A stretch of DNA of 64,000 nt, taken from positions 1 through 64,000 of the forward strand of contig JBQTII010000021.1 of NCBI GenBank assembly GCA_052388275.1, read 5' to 3'. The position numbers and the translations under genes are program-made. The notes below the pieces were generated by a model. It saw only the letters and a list, made by a program, of their open reading frames with translations, did not search any database and was not told the DNA's origin. Below are positions 1 through 8,430 of the stretch, in pieces; positions within the stretch are counted from its first letter, which is position 1, and the number at the start of each line of letters is the position of its first letter. The DNA is from JBQTII01 sp052388275 (lineage in GTDB: Bacteria; Actinomycetota; Actinomycetes; Sporichthyales; Sporichthyaceae).

Positions 1-108
1 GCAGTTGCCGCAACGTCCGATGGGACACCGCAACGTCCGAAGGGGTGGTCGCTATAGCGACCACCCCTTCGGACGTTGCGGTGTCCCATCGGACGTTGCG
101 GCAACTGC
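1..108. repeat. 108-bp perfect palindrome at the aceE 3' end
   Basis: Every base i pairs with base 109-i, centred on the TATA at 53-56, so two 54-base arms are exact inverses. Each arm carries the 13-mer CCGCAACGTCCGA twice with a 20-bp period (8-20 and 28-40, mirrored at 69-81 and 89-101). It ends four bases before the aceE stop codon, so its transcript would be a very long perfect hairpin. It touches the window edge and may extend further left; if the window edge is a contig end, a fold-back assembly artefact is possible. Confidence 0.9.
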
Positions 109-112
109 CGAC

Positions 113-2866
113 TCAGGTCGCCCCGCCCAGCTCCGCGGCGGTGGTGGCCGTGACGTCGGTGAGGCGGTACCTGTCCAAGGCGGCGCGCACGGTGGAGGTC
201 TTGACCTCACCGCGGCGGGCCAATTCGGAGAGCGTGCGCACCACGATCGTCTGCGCGTCGACGCCGAAATGCCGGCGCAGCGCCGCCCGGGTGTCCGAGC
301 GCCCGAACCCGTCCGTGCCCAGGGACACGAAGTCACCTGGGACCCAGCGTGCGATCTGGTCCGGGACGGCCTTCATCCAGTCGCTGACCGCGACCACCGG
401 ACCCGGTGCTCCGGACAGTGCGCGCGTGATGAACGGGACCGCGGCCTGAGCATCGGGGTGCAGCATCGTGGTCTGCTCGCAGCCCATGGCCTCGCGGCGC
501 AGCTGGGTCCAGCTGGTCACCGACCACACGTCGGCCGCTACGCCCCACTCGGCGGCGAGCAGGCGCGCCGCCTCCAGCGCCCACATCATGGCGGGACCGG
601 AGGCCAGCAGTTGGGCCCTTGGCGCGGCCTCGCCGAGCGCGGGGGCACTCTGGTAGCGGTAGAGCCCGCGCAGGATGTCCGAGACGTCGACGTGTTCGGG
701 CTGGGCCGGCTGTACGTACGGCTCGTTGTAGAGCGTCAGGTAATAGAAGATGTCCTCACCGTGCGGGAAAGCCGGGCTGGACCCGTACATCCGGCGCAGT
801 CCGTCGGCCACGATGTGCCCGACCTCGTAGCCGAACGCGGGATCGTAGGCCACGCACGACGGGTTGGTCGAGGCGAGCAGGATCGAGTGCCCGTCCTCGT
901 GTTGCAGGCCCTCGCCGTTGAGCGTGGTGCGTCCCGCCGTGGCGCCGAGCATGAAGCCCCGGCCGAGCTGGTCGGCGAAGGCCCACGCCGCATCGCCGGT
1001 GCGCTGGAAGCCGAACATCGAGTAGAAGATGTACATACCGATCATGTGCTCACCGTGCGTGGCGTAGGCCGTCCCGGCCGCGACGAGTGACCCCATCGCG
1101 CCTGCCTCGCTGATGCCCTCGTGCAGGATCTGACCCTGCGTCGATTCCTTGTAGGACAGCAGCAGGGATCGGTCGACGGCGTCGTAGAGCTGGCCGTGCG
1201 GGGAGTAGATCTTGGCCGTGGGGAAGATCGAGTCCAGCCCGAACGTGCGCGCCTCATCCGGGATGATCGGCACGATCCGGTGCCCGATCGCAGGGTCCTT
1301 GAGCAGATCGCGCAGCAGGCGGACGAAGGCCATGGTGGTGGCCACGGTCTGCTTGCCCGATCCGGCCGCCAGTTCGGCGTACATCTCGGGTCCGGGCAGC
1401 GTGACGGACTTGGCTCGCACCACTCGCGACGGCAGGTAACCGCCGAGCGCGGCGCGCCGCTCGCGCAGGTACTCCTGCTCCTCGGATTTCTCACCCGGGT
1501 GGCAGTACGGCGGCAGGTCCGCCCCCAGCGCCGCGTCGGTGATCGGCAGGTGCAGGCGGTCGCGGAACTCCATCAGGTCGGCCTTGGTGAGCTTCTTCAT
1601 CTGGTGCGTGGAGTTGCGCGCCTCGAAACTTTTGAGCGTCCAGCCTTTGATGGTGTGGGCCAGGATCACCGTGGGCTGCCCGACGTGGTCCTGGGCGGCC
1701 TTGAACGCCGCGTAGACCTTGCGGTAGTCGTGTCCGCCGCGGGAGAGCTTGGTCAGCGCGTCGTCGGTGTAGCCGGCCACCATCTTGCGCAGCCGCGGAT
1801 CGCGGCCGAAGAAGTGCTCACGGGTGTAGGCGCCGGACTCGGTCGTGTAGGTCTGGAACTGCCCGTCCGGGGTGGTGTTCATCGCATTGACCAGGACGCC
1901 GTCGACGTCGGCGGCGAGCAGCGGGTCCCAGTCCCGACCCCACACGACCTTGATGACGTTCCAGCCGGCCCCGCGAAACACCGACTCCAGTTCCTGGATG
2001 ATCTTGCCGTTGCCGCGCACCGGGCCGTCCAGGCGCTGCAGGTTGCAGTTGATGACGAAGGTCAGGTTGTCCAATTCCTCGCGGGCAGCGACCCCGATCG
2101 CACCAAGGGACTCGGGCTCGTCCATCTCGCCGTCGCCGAGGAAAGCCCACACGTGCGAGCGCGAGGTGTCCTTGATCTGACGGTTCAACAGGTACCGGTT
2201 GAACCGGGCCTGATAGATCGCGTGCAACGGGCCCAGGCCCATCGACACGGTGGGGAACTCCCAGAAGTCCGGCATGAGGCGCGGGTGCGGGTAACTCGGC
2301 AGCCCGCCGCCGGGATTGGTCAGTTCCTGACGGAAGCCGTCGAGTTGGGCCGTCGAGAGGCGGCCCTCCAAAAATGCGCGGGCGTAGATGCCGGGGGAGG
2401 CGTGGCCCTGCACGAACACCTGGTCCCCGGACTCCCCGCCGGCCTTGCCGCGGAAGAAATGGTTGAACGCCACCTCGTACAGCGAGGCGGAGGAGGCATA
2501 GGTCGCGATATGGCCACCGACCCCGACGCCCGGGCGGTTCGCCCGCGAGACCATGACCGCGGCGTTCCAGCGGATGTAGGCGCGGATCCGGCGCTCGACG
2601 TGCTCGTCACCGGGGAACCACGGCTCGGATTCGGTGCCGATGGTGTTGATGTAGTCGGTGCTGCGCAGGGCCGGTACGCCGATCTGGCGCTCGCGGGCCC
2701 GCTCCAGCAGGCGCAGCATCAGATAGCGCGCCCGCCCGCGCCCGCCGCCGTCGATGACCGCGTCCAGGGAGGAGAGCCATTCGCGGGTCTCCTCCGGATC
2801 GATGTCCGGCAGGTGCGTGGGCAGGCCGTCGCTGATCACGGAGAACCGTTCGCGTCCTGAGGTCAC
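113..2866 (-). CDS. aceE: Pyruvate dehydrogenase E1 component, homodimeric type
   Basis: This is the thiamine-diphosphate E1 subunit that decarboxylates pyruvate and acetylates the lipoyl group of E2 in the cytosolic pyruvate dehydrogenase complex. The 917 residues match the usual AceE length. The ThDP/Mg motif is visible as GDGEMDE at 244-250 followed by NCN at 273-275, and the N-terminal GVGGHIATYASSA block and the E1-typical NSTHQMKKL stretch are present. It starts with GTG at 2866. In actinomycetes AceE works with a shared E2 and E3, and such genes lie at 48.8-52.0 kb here. The stop codon lies next to the 108-bp palindrome. The long antisense ORFs across this gene are GC-rich shadows. Confidence 0.97.
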   Translation of the reverse strand: MTSGRERFSVISDGLPTHLPDIDPEETREWLSSLDAVIDGGGRGRARYLMLRLLERARERQIGVPALRSTDYINTIGTESEPWFPGDEHVERRIRAYIRWNAAVMVSRANRPGVGVGGHIATYASSASLYEVAFNHFFRGKAGGESGDQVFVQGHASPGIYARAFLEGRLSTAQLDGFRQELTNPGGGLPSYPHPRLMPDFWEFPTVSMGLGPLHAIYQARFNRYLLNRQIKDTSRSHVWAFLGDGEMDEPESLGAIGVAAREELDNLTFVINCNLQRLDGPVRGNGKIIQELESVFRGAGWNVIKVVWGRDWDPLLAADVDGVLVNAMNTTPDGQFQTYTTESGAYTREHFFGRDPRLRKMVAGYTDDALTKLSRGGHDYRKVYAAFKAAQDHVGQPTVILAHTIKGWTLKSFEARNSTHQMKKLTKADLMEFRDRLHLPITDAALGADLPPYCHPGEKSEEQEYLRERRAALGGYLPSRVVRAKSVTLPGPEMYAELAAGSGKQTVATTMAFVRLLRDLLKDPAIGHRIVPIIPDEARTFGLDSIFPTAKIYSPHGQLYDAVDRSLLLSYKESTQGQILHEGISEAGAMGSLVAAGTAYATHGEHMIGMYIFYSMFGFQRTGDAAWAFADQLGRGFMLGATAGRTTLNGEGLQHEDGHSILLASTNPSCVAYDPAFGYEVGHIVADGLRRMYGSSPAFPHGEDIFYYLTLYNEPYVQPAQPEHVDVSDILRGLYRYQSAPALGEAAPRAQLLASGPAMMWALEAARLLAAEWGVAADVWSVTSWTQLRREAMGCEQTTMLHPDAQAAVPFITRALSGAPGPVVAVSDWMKAVPDQIARWVPGDFVSLGTDGFGRSDTRAALRRHFGVDAQTIVVRTLSELARRGEVKTSTVRAALDRYRLTDVTATTAAELGGAT

Positions 2867-3044
2867 AGGTTTCGCCCCGTTCTGGACTGGGAAATCCCGG
2901 AGGTGGCCGGGATGATCTCGTCGGGTCTGACACCCCTATCGTCTCTGGTGGCGGCCCGGATACTTGCATTGGGCGCGGCTGACCGGATGGACTACCCGTG
3001 GTCCCTCGCACCGACGGACCCTGCGCGAGGATGGAGATTCGACA

Positions 3045-3479
3045 GTGGGCACCAGCGCCGATGGCGCAATGACGTCGTCACGGCTTGGATTCCTCCCGGG
3101 CCAGGTGGTCCAGGAACTCGGCTACGACGACGACGTCGATCACGACCTGCGAGAGGCGATCGAGGACATCATCGGCTCCGAACTCGCCGATGAGGATTAC
3201 GCCGAGGTCGCCGACACCGTCCTGCTGTGGTGGCGCGACGGCGACGGGGACCTGGTCGACGCCCTGGTCGACGCCCTGACCTCCCTGGCCGATGGCGGGG
3301 TGATCTGGGTGCTCACCCCGAAGGCGGGCAGGATCGGGCACGTCGAGCCCAGTGACATCGGCGAGGCCGCACCGACCGCGGGGCTGTCCCAGACCTCCAG
3401 CATCAGCGCCGCCCCGGATTGGTCGGGAACTCGCCTGGTCGCGCCGAAGGCGGCACGCCCCGGCCCCAAGCAGCGCTGA
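3045..3479 (+). CDS. DUF3052 family protein
   Basis: This small acidic protein of 144 residues belongs to a conserved actinobacterial family of unknown function, usually found next to aceE and ahpE as here. The start is GTG 3045, chosen because a GGAG Shine-Dalgarno lies about 9 nt upstream and the product then begins VGTSADGAMTSSRLGF, followed by the conserved GQVVQELGYDDDVD segment. Longer upstream starts would add a non-conserved extension. Its stop is one base before the peroxiredoxin GTG, so the two genes are probably translationally coupled. No catalytic motif is visible and the basic C-terminus (KAARPGPKQR) is probably disordered. Confidence 0.85.
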   Translation: MGTSADGAMTSSRLGFLPGQVVQELGYDDDVDHDLREAIEDIIGSELADEDYAEVADTVLLWWRDGDGDLVDALVDALTSLADGGVIWVLTPKAGRIGHVEPSDIGEAAPTAGLSQTSSISAAPDWSGTRLVAPKAARPGPKQR

Positions 3480-3480
3480 G

Positions 3481-3972
3481 GTGGCCCTCGAGCTCGGGGC
3501 GAAAGCGCCCGACTTCGCGTTGCGCGATCAGCACAACGTGATCATCACCCTGGCCGAGCAGCGGGGTAAAAGTGTCTTGGTGGTGTTCTACCCGCTCGCC
3601 TTCACCGGGGTCTGTGCCGGGGAGCTGAAGCTGATCCAGTCCGAGCTCGCCTCGTTTCAGAACGATGCGGTGGCGGTGCTCGGCGTCTCCGTCGACTCTC
3701 CGTACACCCAGCGGGTCTTCGCCGACCGCGAAGGCCTCACCTTCCCGCTGCTCTCGGACTTCTGGCCGCACGGCGCGACCGCGATCGACTACGGCGTGTT
3801 CGAGCCGGAAGCGGGCGTGGCGACCCGGGCCAGCTTCCTGATCGACGGCGAGGGCATCGTGCGCTGGCGCGTGCTCAATGACATCTCCCACCCGCGCGAT
3901 CAGGCCGAGTACCACCAGGCCCTGGCCGCCTTGGGCATGGACAACGGCTCCGGCGTCGCCGACGGGGGCTGA
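3481..3972 (+). CDS. ahpE: Peroxiredoxin, AhpE-like 1-Cys type
   Basis: This thiol peroxidase of 163 residues reduces hydroperoxides in the cytosol. The catalytic P-x-x-x-T-x-x-C motif is seen as FYPLAFTGVCAGEL, with Thr42 and peroxidatic Cys45. No second conserved resolving cysteine is present, in line with the 1-Cys AhpE group. The start is GTG 3481, one base after the DUF3052 stop. From memory, M. tuberculosis has the same pair (Rv2239c/Rv2238c) beside aceE. An annotation as bcp is possible, but position and motif favour AhpE. Confidence 0.93.
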   Translation: MALELGAKAPDFALRDQHNVIITLAEQRGKSVLVVFYPLAFTGVCAGELKLIQSELASFQNDAVAVLGVSVDSPYTQRVFADREGLTFPLLSDFWPHGATAIDYGVFEPEAGVATRASFLIDGEGIVRWRVLNDISHPRDQAEYHQALAALGMDNGSGVADGG

Positions 3973-3975
3973 CGG

Positions 3976-3981
3976 CATAAT
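3976..3981 (+). promoter_or_regulatory. Candidate -10 box of tRNA-Val
   Basis: CATAAT lies 10 nt before the first tRNA base and differs from TATAAT at one position. It stands out in GC-rich DNA; no clear -35 box is seen. Confidence 0.5.
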
Positions 3982-3991
3982 CGCTGACGAC

Positions 3992-4063
3992 GGGCGCATA
4001 GCTCAGTGGTAGAGCGCCGCCCTTACAAGGCGGATGTCGGGGGTTCGACACCCTCTGCGCCCA
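3992..4063 (+). tRNA. tRNA-Val (anticodon UAC)
   Basis: The 72-nt cloverleaf is complete. The acceptor stem GGGCGCA pairs with TGCGCCC, the D arm contains GCTCAGTGGTAGAGC, the anticodon stem CCGCC/GGCGG encloses loop CTTACAA with anticodon TAC at 4024-4026, and the T arm is GGGGGTTCGACACCCTC. The discriminator is A, and CCA is not encoded in full. A GC-rich hairpin follows at 4100-4128. Confidence 0.97.
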
Positions 4064-4099
4064 CCCGTTCGTCGGCCGGCGATCAACGTTGACACTGGT

Positions 4100-4128
4100 G
4101 GGGCGCCGCGCACTGGCGCGGGCGCCCC
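4100..4128. terminator. Hairpin between tRNA-Val and the MBL gene
   Basis: GGGGCGCCGCGC and GCGCGGGCGCCCC form a 12-bp stem with one bulged G around an ACTG loop. It lies between the tRNA and the end of a convergent gene, so it could stop transcripts from both sides. There is no T tract, as is common in actinobacteria. Confidence 0.5.
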
Positions 4129-4164
4129 GTCAGTCACCACCCTGATCTCCAGCCGACGCCGCGT

Positions 4165-5223
4165 TCAGCTAGCCGAGACCTCGAAGCAGTGCACGCCGGC
4201 CCCGTCGACGTGGCGGCGCAGCCTGCCGCGATCGGCCAGAACGACCAGGTGGGCGTAGGTCTCACCGATCGCCAGGATCTGGTTGAAGACCGTCAGCTCC
4301 TCGAATGGGGTCAGTCGCCGGGTCCAGCCGATGCGTCGCGCCGTCTCGAACGGGGTGCCGGTCCCGGCCAGCGCAGCGGCGTGGGTGGCCTCGAGGCGGA
4401 CCTCGTGGTGCGCGAGCAGCTCCGTCACCCGCTGGTGCACGCTCTCCCCGGGCGCCCCGTGCGCCGGGAGCATCCGGACGTCGGGGTAGGCCAGCAGCAG
4501 ACGCAGGGAACGCAGGTAGTCCCCGAGCGGGTCCTCGACCCGGGCCGGTTCGAAGCCGATCGACGGGGTGATGTGCGGCAGGACGTGGTCGCCGGTGAAC
4601 AGCACCCCCGCGGCCGGGTCCAGGAACACCAGATGCCCACGGGTGTGGCCAGGGGTCTGGATCGCCGTCAGAGTTCGCGCCCCGACCCGGAGCTCGGCAC
4701 CACCGTCGATCCACTCATCGGGCGGGCCGAAGGAGGCGGCTGCCGCCTCGCGGGCCGCCGGCGGGTAGGCGGCCATCCAGTCCTGGACCAGATGGTTCGC
4801 GCCCAGCATCGGGAGCAGGCGGGCCGCGGTGCTGCCGGTGTCGATGGTGGCCCGTTCGATGTTGGCCTGCTCCCCGGCGCCGACGGCGACCTTGGTGCCC
4901 AGCGTGCGTTGCAGGGCGATGCCGAGGGTGTAGTGATCGCGGTGGGCGTGGGTCACCAGGAATCGCGAGATGCTCTCCAGCCCGTAGCCGAGCTCGCCGA
5001 GGGCGGCCTCCAGCGCGCTGCGGGCCTCGGTGAGCGCCCAGCCCGAGTCGATCAGTACGCATCCGCCGGCCGTGGCCAGCACGTAGACGTTGACGGCACG
5101 TAGCCCGTCGTTCGGCATCGGCAACGGGATGCGGTGCACCCCGGGGGCCACCTCGTAGGCGCCCGGCGTGGTCCAGTCCGGTGCGGGCGCGGCGCTCGCC
5201 TGGGGCACACCCTCCTCGCACAC
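4165..5223 (-). CDS. MBL-fold metallo-hydrolase
   Basis: This is a cytosolic metallo-beta-lactamase-fold hydrolase of about 352 residues with a binuclear metal site. The HxHxDH motif is THAHRDH; further ligands are the His of TPGHTRGH, the Asp of FTGDHVLP and the His of LPAHG. A C-terminal helical part (TRRLTPFEELTVFNQ) resembles the winged-helix tail of lactamase-like proteins of the LACTB2/RNase type, but the substrate cannot be told. The start is set at GTG 5223 because TACGGT lies exactly 6 nt upstream, fitting a leaderless transcript; no Shine-Dalgarno is seen. A longer reading from TTG 5295 would run up to the divergent Nif3 gene. Confidence 0.88.
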   Translation of the reverse strand: MCEEGVPQASAAPAPDWTTPGAYEVAPGVHRIPLPMPNDGLRAVNVYVLATAGGCVLIDSGWALTEARSALEAALGELGYGLESISRFLVTHAHRDHYTLGIALQRTLGTKVAVGAGEQANIERATIDTGSTAARLLPMLGANHLVQDWMAAYPPAAREAAAASFGPPDEWIDGGAELRVGARTLTAIQTPGHTRGHLVFLDPAAGVLFTGDHVLPHITPSIGFEPARVEDPLGDYLRSLRLLLAYPDVRMLPAHGAPGESVHQRVTELLAHHEVRLEATHAAALAGTGTPFETARRIGWTRRLTPFEELTVFNQILAIGETYAHLVVLADRGRLRRHVDGAGVHCFEVSAS

Positions 5224-5229
5224 ACCGGC

Positions 5230-5235
5230 ACCGTA
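5230..5235 (-). promoter_or_regulatory. Candidate -10 box of the MBL hydrolase
   Basis: TACGGT on the minus strand is followed by 6 nt and GTG 5223, the spacing expected of a leaderless mRNA. Confidence 0.45.
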
Positions 5236-5297
5236 GCCAGCGCCACCGCAGCGCGGGATCACCGGGGGAGCGAGCCGCCGGGGTAGCGTCGCCAATC

Positions 5298-6470
5298 GTG
5301 GCGGACATCATCGATCCCGGCCCGGGGCCCAGCCTCGCCGAGGTCGTCGCCGTCATCGGGCGGTACTACGACCCCCGGTGGGCGCAGCCCTGGGACGCGG
5401 TCGGGCTGGTGTGCGGAGACCCGGACGCGCCGGTGCGCAAGGTGCTCTTTGCCGTCGACCCGGTCGCCGCCGTCGTCTCCGAGGCCCTGGCCTGGGGCGC
5501 GGACCTGCTGGTGACCCACCATCCGCTCTTCCTGCGCGGGGTGCACGGTGTCCCGGCGACGACGTACAAGGGCCGCCTCGTGCACCGCCTGATCACCGGG
5601 GGCGCCGCGTTGCTGGTCGCGCACACCAACGCCGATTGCGCGAGCGGCGGGGTCAACGATGCGCTGACCGATGCGCTCGCTCTGCCGCGCGGACTACCGA
5701 TCGAGGCGGATCCGGCCGACCCGCTGGACAAGCTCACGACGTTCGTGCCGCACGCCGACGCCGAGCGACTGCTGGACGCCTTGGCCGCCGCCGGGGCCGG
5801 CGCGATCGGGGACTACGAGCGGTGCGCCTTCACCACGACCGGCACCGGCACGTTCCGGCCGCGACCCGGCGCGAGACCGGCCATCGGGCAGGTCGGCGCC
5901 GTCGAGACGGTGGGCGAAAGCAGGCTGGAGCTGGTCCTGCCGCGCGCGCGCCGGGCGGCCGTCGTGGCCGCGCTGCGGGCGGCGCACCCCTACCAGGAGC
6001 CGGCCTTCGACGTCATCGAGCTCGCTGCGCTGCAGGGTGCGCGCGGGATCGGGCGGATCTGCGAACTCGCAGAACCCGAGACGTTGACAGCGTTCGTTGA
6101 GCGTGTTCGCTGCGGGTTGCCGGCCACGGCAAGCGGGATTCGCGTGGCTGGTGACGCGCAGCGCCTGGTGCGCCGGGTTGCGGTCTGCGGCGGGGCCGGG
6201 GATTCCCTGCTGGGCGCGGTGCGCGCCGCGCAGGTGGACGTGTACGTCACTGCGGACCTGCGCCACCACCCCGCCTCGGAGGCGATGGAGGCCGCTGGAC
6301 CCGCATTGGTCGACGTCGCGCACTGGGCGAGCGAGTGGCCCTGGCTCGCCCACGGGGCCGCTGCCCTGGCGGCGGGGCTGGCCGCCTGCGGTTACCTGGA
6401 TACGGTGGAGACCCGCGTCAGCACCGTGGTCACCGATCCGTGGACCACGCAGCTGCCCGGCGCGCCCTGA
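5298..6470 (+). CDS. Nif3-like dinuclear metal centre protein
   Basis: This is a member of the Nif3/YqfO family, with a dinuclear metal site; the cellular role is unsettled, and a GTP cyclohydrolase I type 2 label is often copied onto it. The metal motifs VTHHPLF and AHTNAD lie in the N-terminal half, the last ligand region DVAHWASEWPWL near the C-terminus, and the middle insert (ERLLDALAAAGAGAIGDYERCAFTTTG) is the PII-like insertion domain of YqfO-type members. The length of 390 residues is normal for the inserted form. The start is GTG 5298. It heads a plus-strand run into the zinc-ribbon protein, the usual actinobacterial neighbour. Confidence 0.93.
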   Translation: MADIIDPGPGPSLAEVVAVIGRYYDPRWAQPWDAVGLVCGDPDAPVRKVLFAVDPVAAVVSEALAWGADLLVTHHPLFLRGVHGVPATTYKGRLVHRLITGGAALLVAHTNADCASGGVNDALTDALALPRGLPIEADPADPLDKLTTFVPHADAERLLDALAAAGAGAIGDYERCAFTTTGTGTFRPRPGARPAIGQVGAVETVGESRLELVLPRARRAAVVAALRAAHPYQEPAFDVIELAALQGARGIGRICELAEPETLTAFVERVRCGLPATASGIRVAGDAQRLVRRVAVCGGAGDSLLGAVRAAQVDVYVTADLRHHPASEAMEAAGPALVDVAHWASEWPWLAHGAAALAAGLAACGYLDTVETRVSTVVTDPWTTQLPGAP

Positions 6471-6486
6471 ACCCCCGGGAGGGACA

Positions 6487-7230
6487 CTGAACGCCGCGCT
6501 CGCCGATCAGTGGCGCCTGCTCGATCTGCAGTCCCTGGACACTCGCGCAGACCAGCTGGCGCACCGCCGCCGCGTTCTGCCCGAGTTGGCCGCGATCACC
6601 GAGCGCTCGGGGCGCTCCGCCGTGCTGCGCGACCTGCTCGTGGCGGCCCGCACCTCCGATTCCGATATCGGTCGTGAGCAGACCAAGGCCGAGGCTGATG
6701 TCGATACCGTTCGCACCCGGTCCACCCGTGATCAGCAGCGCCTGGACGCCGGTACCGTCTCCTCCGCCAAGGAGCTGGAGAGCCTGCAGCACGAGATCGC
6801 CAGCCTCGCCCGCCGCCAGGGCGACCTGGAGGACGCGGTGCTGGAGATCATGGAACGTCGCGAGAGCGTGCAGACGCGGATCAGCGAGCTGGACGCGGAG
6901 AACGACGCGCTGGGCGGCGAACTGCAGCGCCTGCAGGGTGCTCGCGACGCCGCCTTCGCCGAGATCGACTCCGAGATCGCCGAGATCACCTCCCAGCGCA
7001 CGATGCTGGCCGGTGGACTGCCGGTGGACCTGGTCGCGCTGTACGAGAAGCTGCGGGCCACCTCGGACGGTGTCGGTGCCGCGGCGCTGCGCCGAGGCCG
7101 GTGCGAGGGCTGCCGGATGGAACTCGCCTCGACCGAGCTGTCAGCTCTTCGCGTCAAGGCAGCGGATGAGATCACTCGCTGCGAGGAGTGCCGCCGCATC
7201 CTCATCCGCGTCTCCGACTCTGGGCTCTAG
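6487..7230 (+). CDS. C4-type zinc-ribbon, coiled-coil protein with a CTG start
   Basis: This is a 247-residue protein with a long N-terminal coiled coil (about residues 15-170, heptad-rich, including QRLDAGTVSSAKELESLQ) and a C-terminal zinc ribbon (CEGC and CEEC pairs). The family is conserved in actinobacteria next to Nif3 and RNase H; its function is not established. The reading frame has no ATG, GTG or TTG near the conserved N-terminus. CTG 6487 gives (M)NAALADQWRLLDLQSLD, which matches the MNAAPADQ-type start I recall for Streptomyces homologues, and a GGGAGGG Shine-Dalgarno ends 3 nt before it. A CTG start is therefore the best reading. Confidence 0.88.
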   Translation: MNAALADQWRLLDLQSLDTRADQLAHRRRVLPELAAITERSGRSAVLRDLLVAARTSDSDIGREQTKAEADVDTVRTRSTRDQQRLDAGTVSSAKELESLQHEIASLARRQGDLEDAVLEIMERRESVQTRISELDAENDALGGELQRLQGARDAAFAEIDSEIAEITSQRTMLAGGLPVDLVALYEKLRATSDGVGAAALRRGRCEGCRMELASTELSALRVKAADEITRCEECRRILIRVSDSGL

Positions 7231-7242
7231 GCGGGGGGCCGG

Positions 7243-8430
7243 ATGGGACGCAGGCTGGTCGTCGAAGCCGATGGGGCCGCACGTGGCAATCCGGGGCCGG
7301 CTTCCTACGGTGCGTTGGTGCGTGATGCGGACACCGGTAAGGTGCTCGCCGAGCGGGGTGCGGCGCTCGGGGAGGCGACCAACAACGTCGCCGAGTACTC
7401 GGGACTGATCGCCGCGCTGGAGGCTGCCTTCGCCATCGACCCCGAAGCCGAGGTCGAGGTCCGGATGGACTCCAAGCTGGTCATCGAGCAGATGGCGGGG
7501 CGCTGGCAGATCAAGCACCCGGGTCTGCGTCCCCTGGCCCTGCGGGCGCGCAACCTGATCCGCCATCACGACCGCGTGCGGTGGACGTGGATCCCGCGCG
7601 CGCAGAACTCCCACGCCGACCGCCTGGCCAATGCGGCACTCGACGGCACCGGCGGCTCCGGTACGGCTGCCGCCAAGGCGCCCCCCGCCTGTGCGGGTAC
7701 ACAGGTCGTCTCCGTGCAGCCGCTGGCCAAAGAGGTTGCGCTCAGCACCGGGACGACGCCGAAGATCATCGGCTGGGCAACGGATCTGGGCGCTGTGACG
7801 ACGTTGCGGCTGTTGCGCCACGGCGAGACCCCGCACACGGTGGAGAGGCGGTTCTCCGGGTGCCGCTTCGATCCGCCGCTGTCCGAGCGGGGCCAGGGTC
7901 AGGCGAATGTGACAGCACGTCATCTAGCCGGTCTCGGCGGAATCGACGTCATCGTGTCCTCGCCACTGCAGCGGGCCCGCCAGACCGCCCAGGCCGTCGC
8001 CGCCACCCTGGGTCTTCAGGTCGCGATCGAGGCGGACCTACGCGAGTGCGACTTCGGGGACTGGGACGGGCTGACCTTCGCCGAGGCCAAGGCCGGCTGG
8101 GGTGATCGCCTTGGCGCGTGGCTGTCCACCCCGGAGCTGTCCCCGCCTGGCGGGGAATGCCTGCTGGCACTGTCCCAACGGGTCGAGGCGGCCCAGGCCC
8201 GCATCCTCACCGAGCACGCGGGACGCGGTGTGCTGATCGTCGGCCACGTCGGCTCGATCAAGATGCTGGTCCGCGCCGCATTGGACGCCCCGATCGCCAC
8301 GATCCACCGTCTACAGCTCGCGCCGGCGGCGCTGTGCACGGTGCGCTGGTACGGCGATGGCAACTCCGCGCTGCATGCGTACAACGAGACTGCTCATCTC
8401 GGTGAGTGGGCCCGGGCGGAGGGCGGCTGA
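7243..8430 (+). CDS. Bifunctional RNase HI / histidine phosphatase
   Basis: A two-domain protein of 395 residues. Residues 1-135 form an RNase HI domain with the acidic residues Asp10 (EADGAARGNPGP), Glu51 (EYSG), Asp76 (RMDSKL) and Asp126 (SHADRLA), which would cut RNA in RNA-DNA hybrids. Residues 185-395 form a phosphoglycerate-mutase-like histidine phosphatase with LRLLRHGETP (His193) and a second His in VGHVGS. The M. tuberculosis homologue Rv2228c, with this same fusion, has both RNase H and CobC-like alpha-ribazole phosphatase activity as I recall, which would link it to the cob genes at 55-59 kb. Its stop codon abuts the NUDIX start. Confidence 0.93.
   Translation: MGRRLVVEADGAARGNPGPASYGALVRDADTGKVLAERGAALGEATNNVAEYSGLIAALEAAFAIDPEAEVEVRMDSKLVIEQMAGRWQIKHPGLRPLALRARNLIRHHDRVRWTWIPRAQNSHADRLANAALDGTGGSGTAAAKAPPACAGTQVVSVQPLAKEVALSTGTTPKIIGWATDLGAVTTLRLLRHGETPHTVERRFSGCRFDPPLSERGQGQANVTARHLAGLGGIDVIVSSPLQRARQTAQAVAATLGLQVAIEADLRECDFGDWDGLTFAEAKAGWGDRLGAWLSTPELSPPGGECLLALSQRVEAAQARILTEHAGRGVLIVGHVGSIKMLVRAALDAPIATIHRLQLAPAALCTVRWYGDGNSALHAYNETAHLGEWARAEGG

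Noticed and set aside
5..2860. Long plus-strand ORFs over aceE (361 and 579 codons)
   Set aside because: They are antisense to a well-supported aceE, have Arg/Val/Gly-rich shadow composition and match no family.
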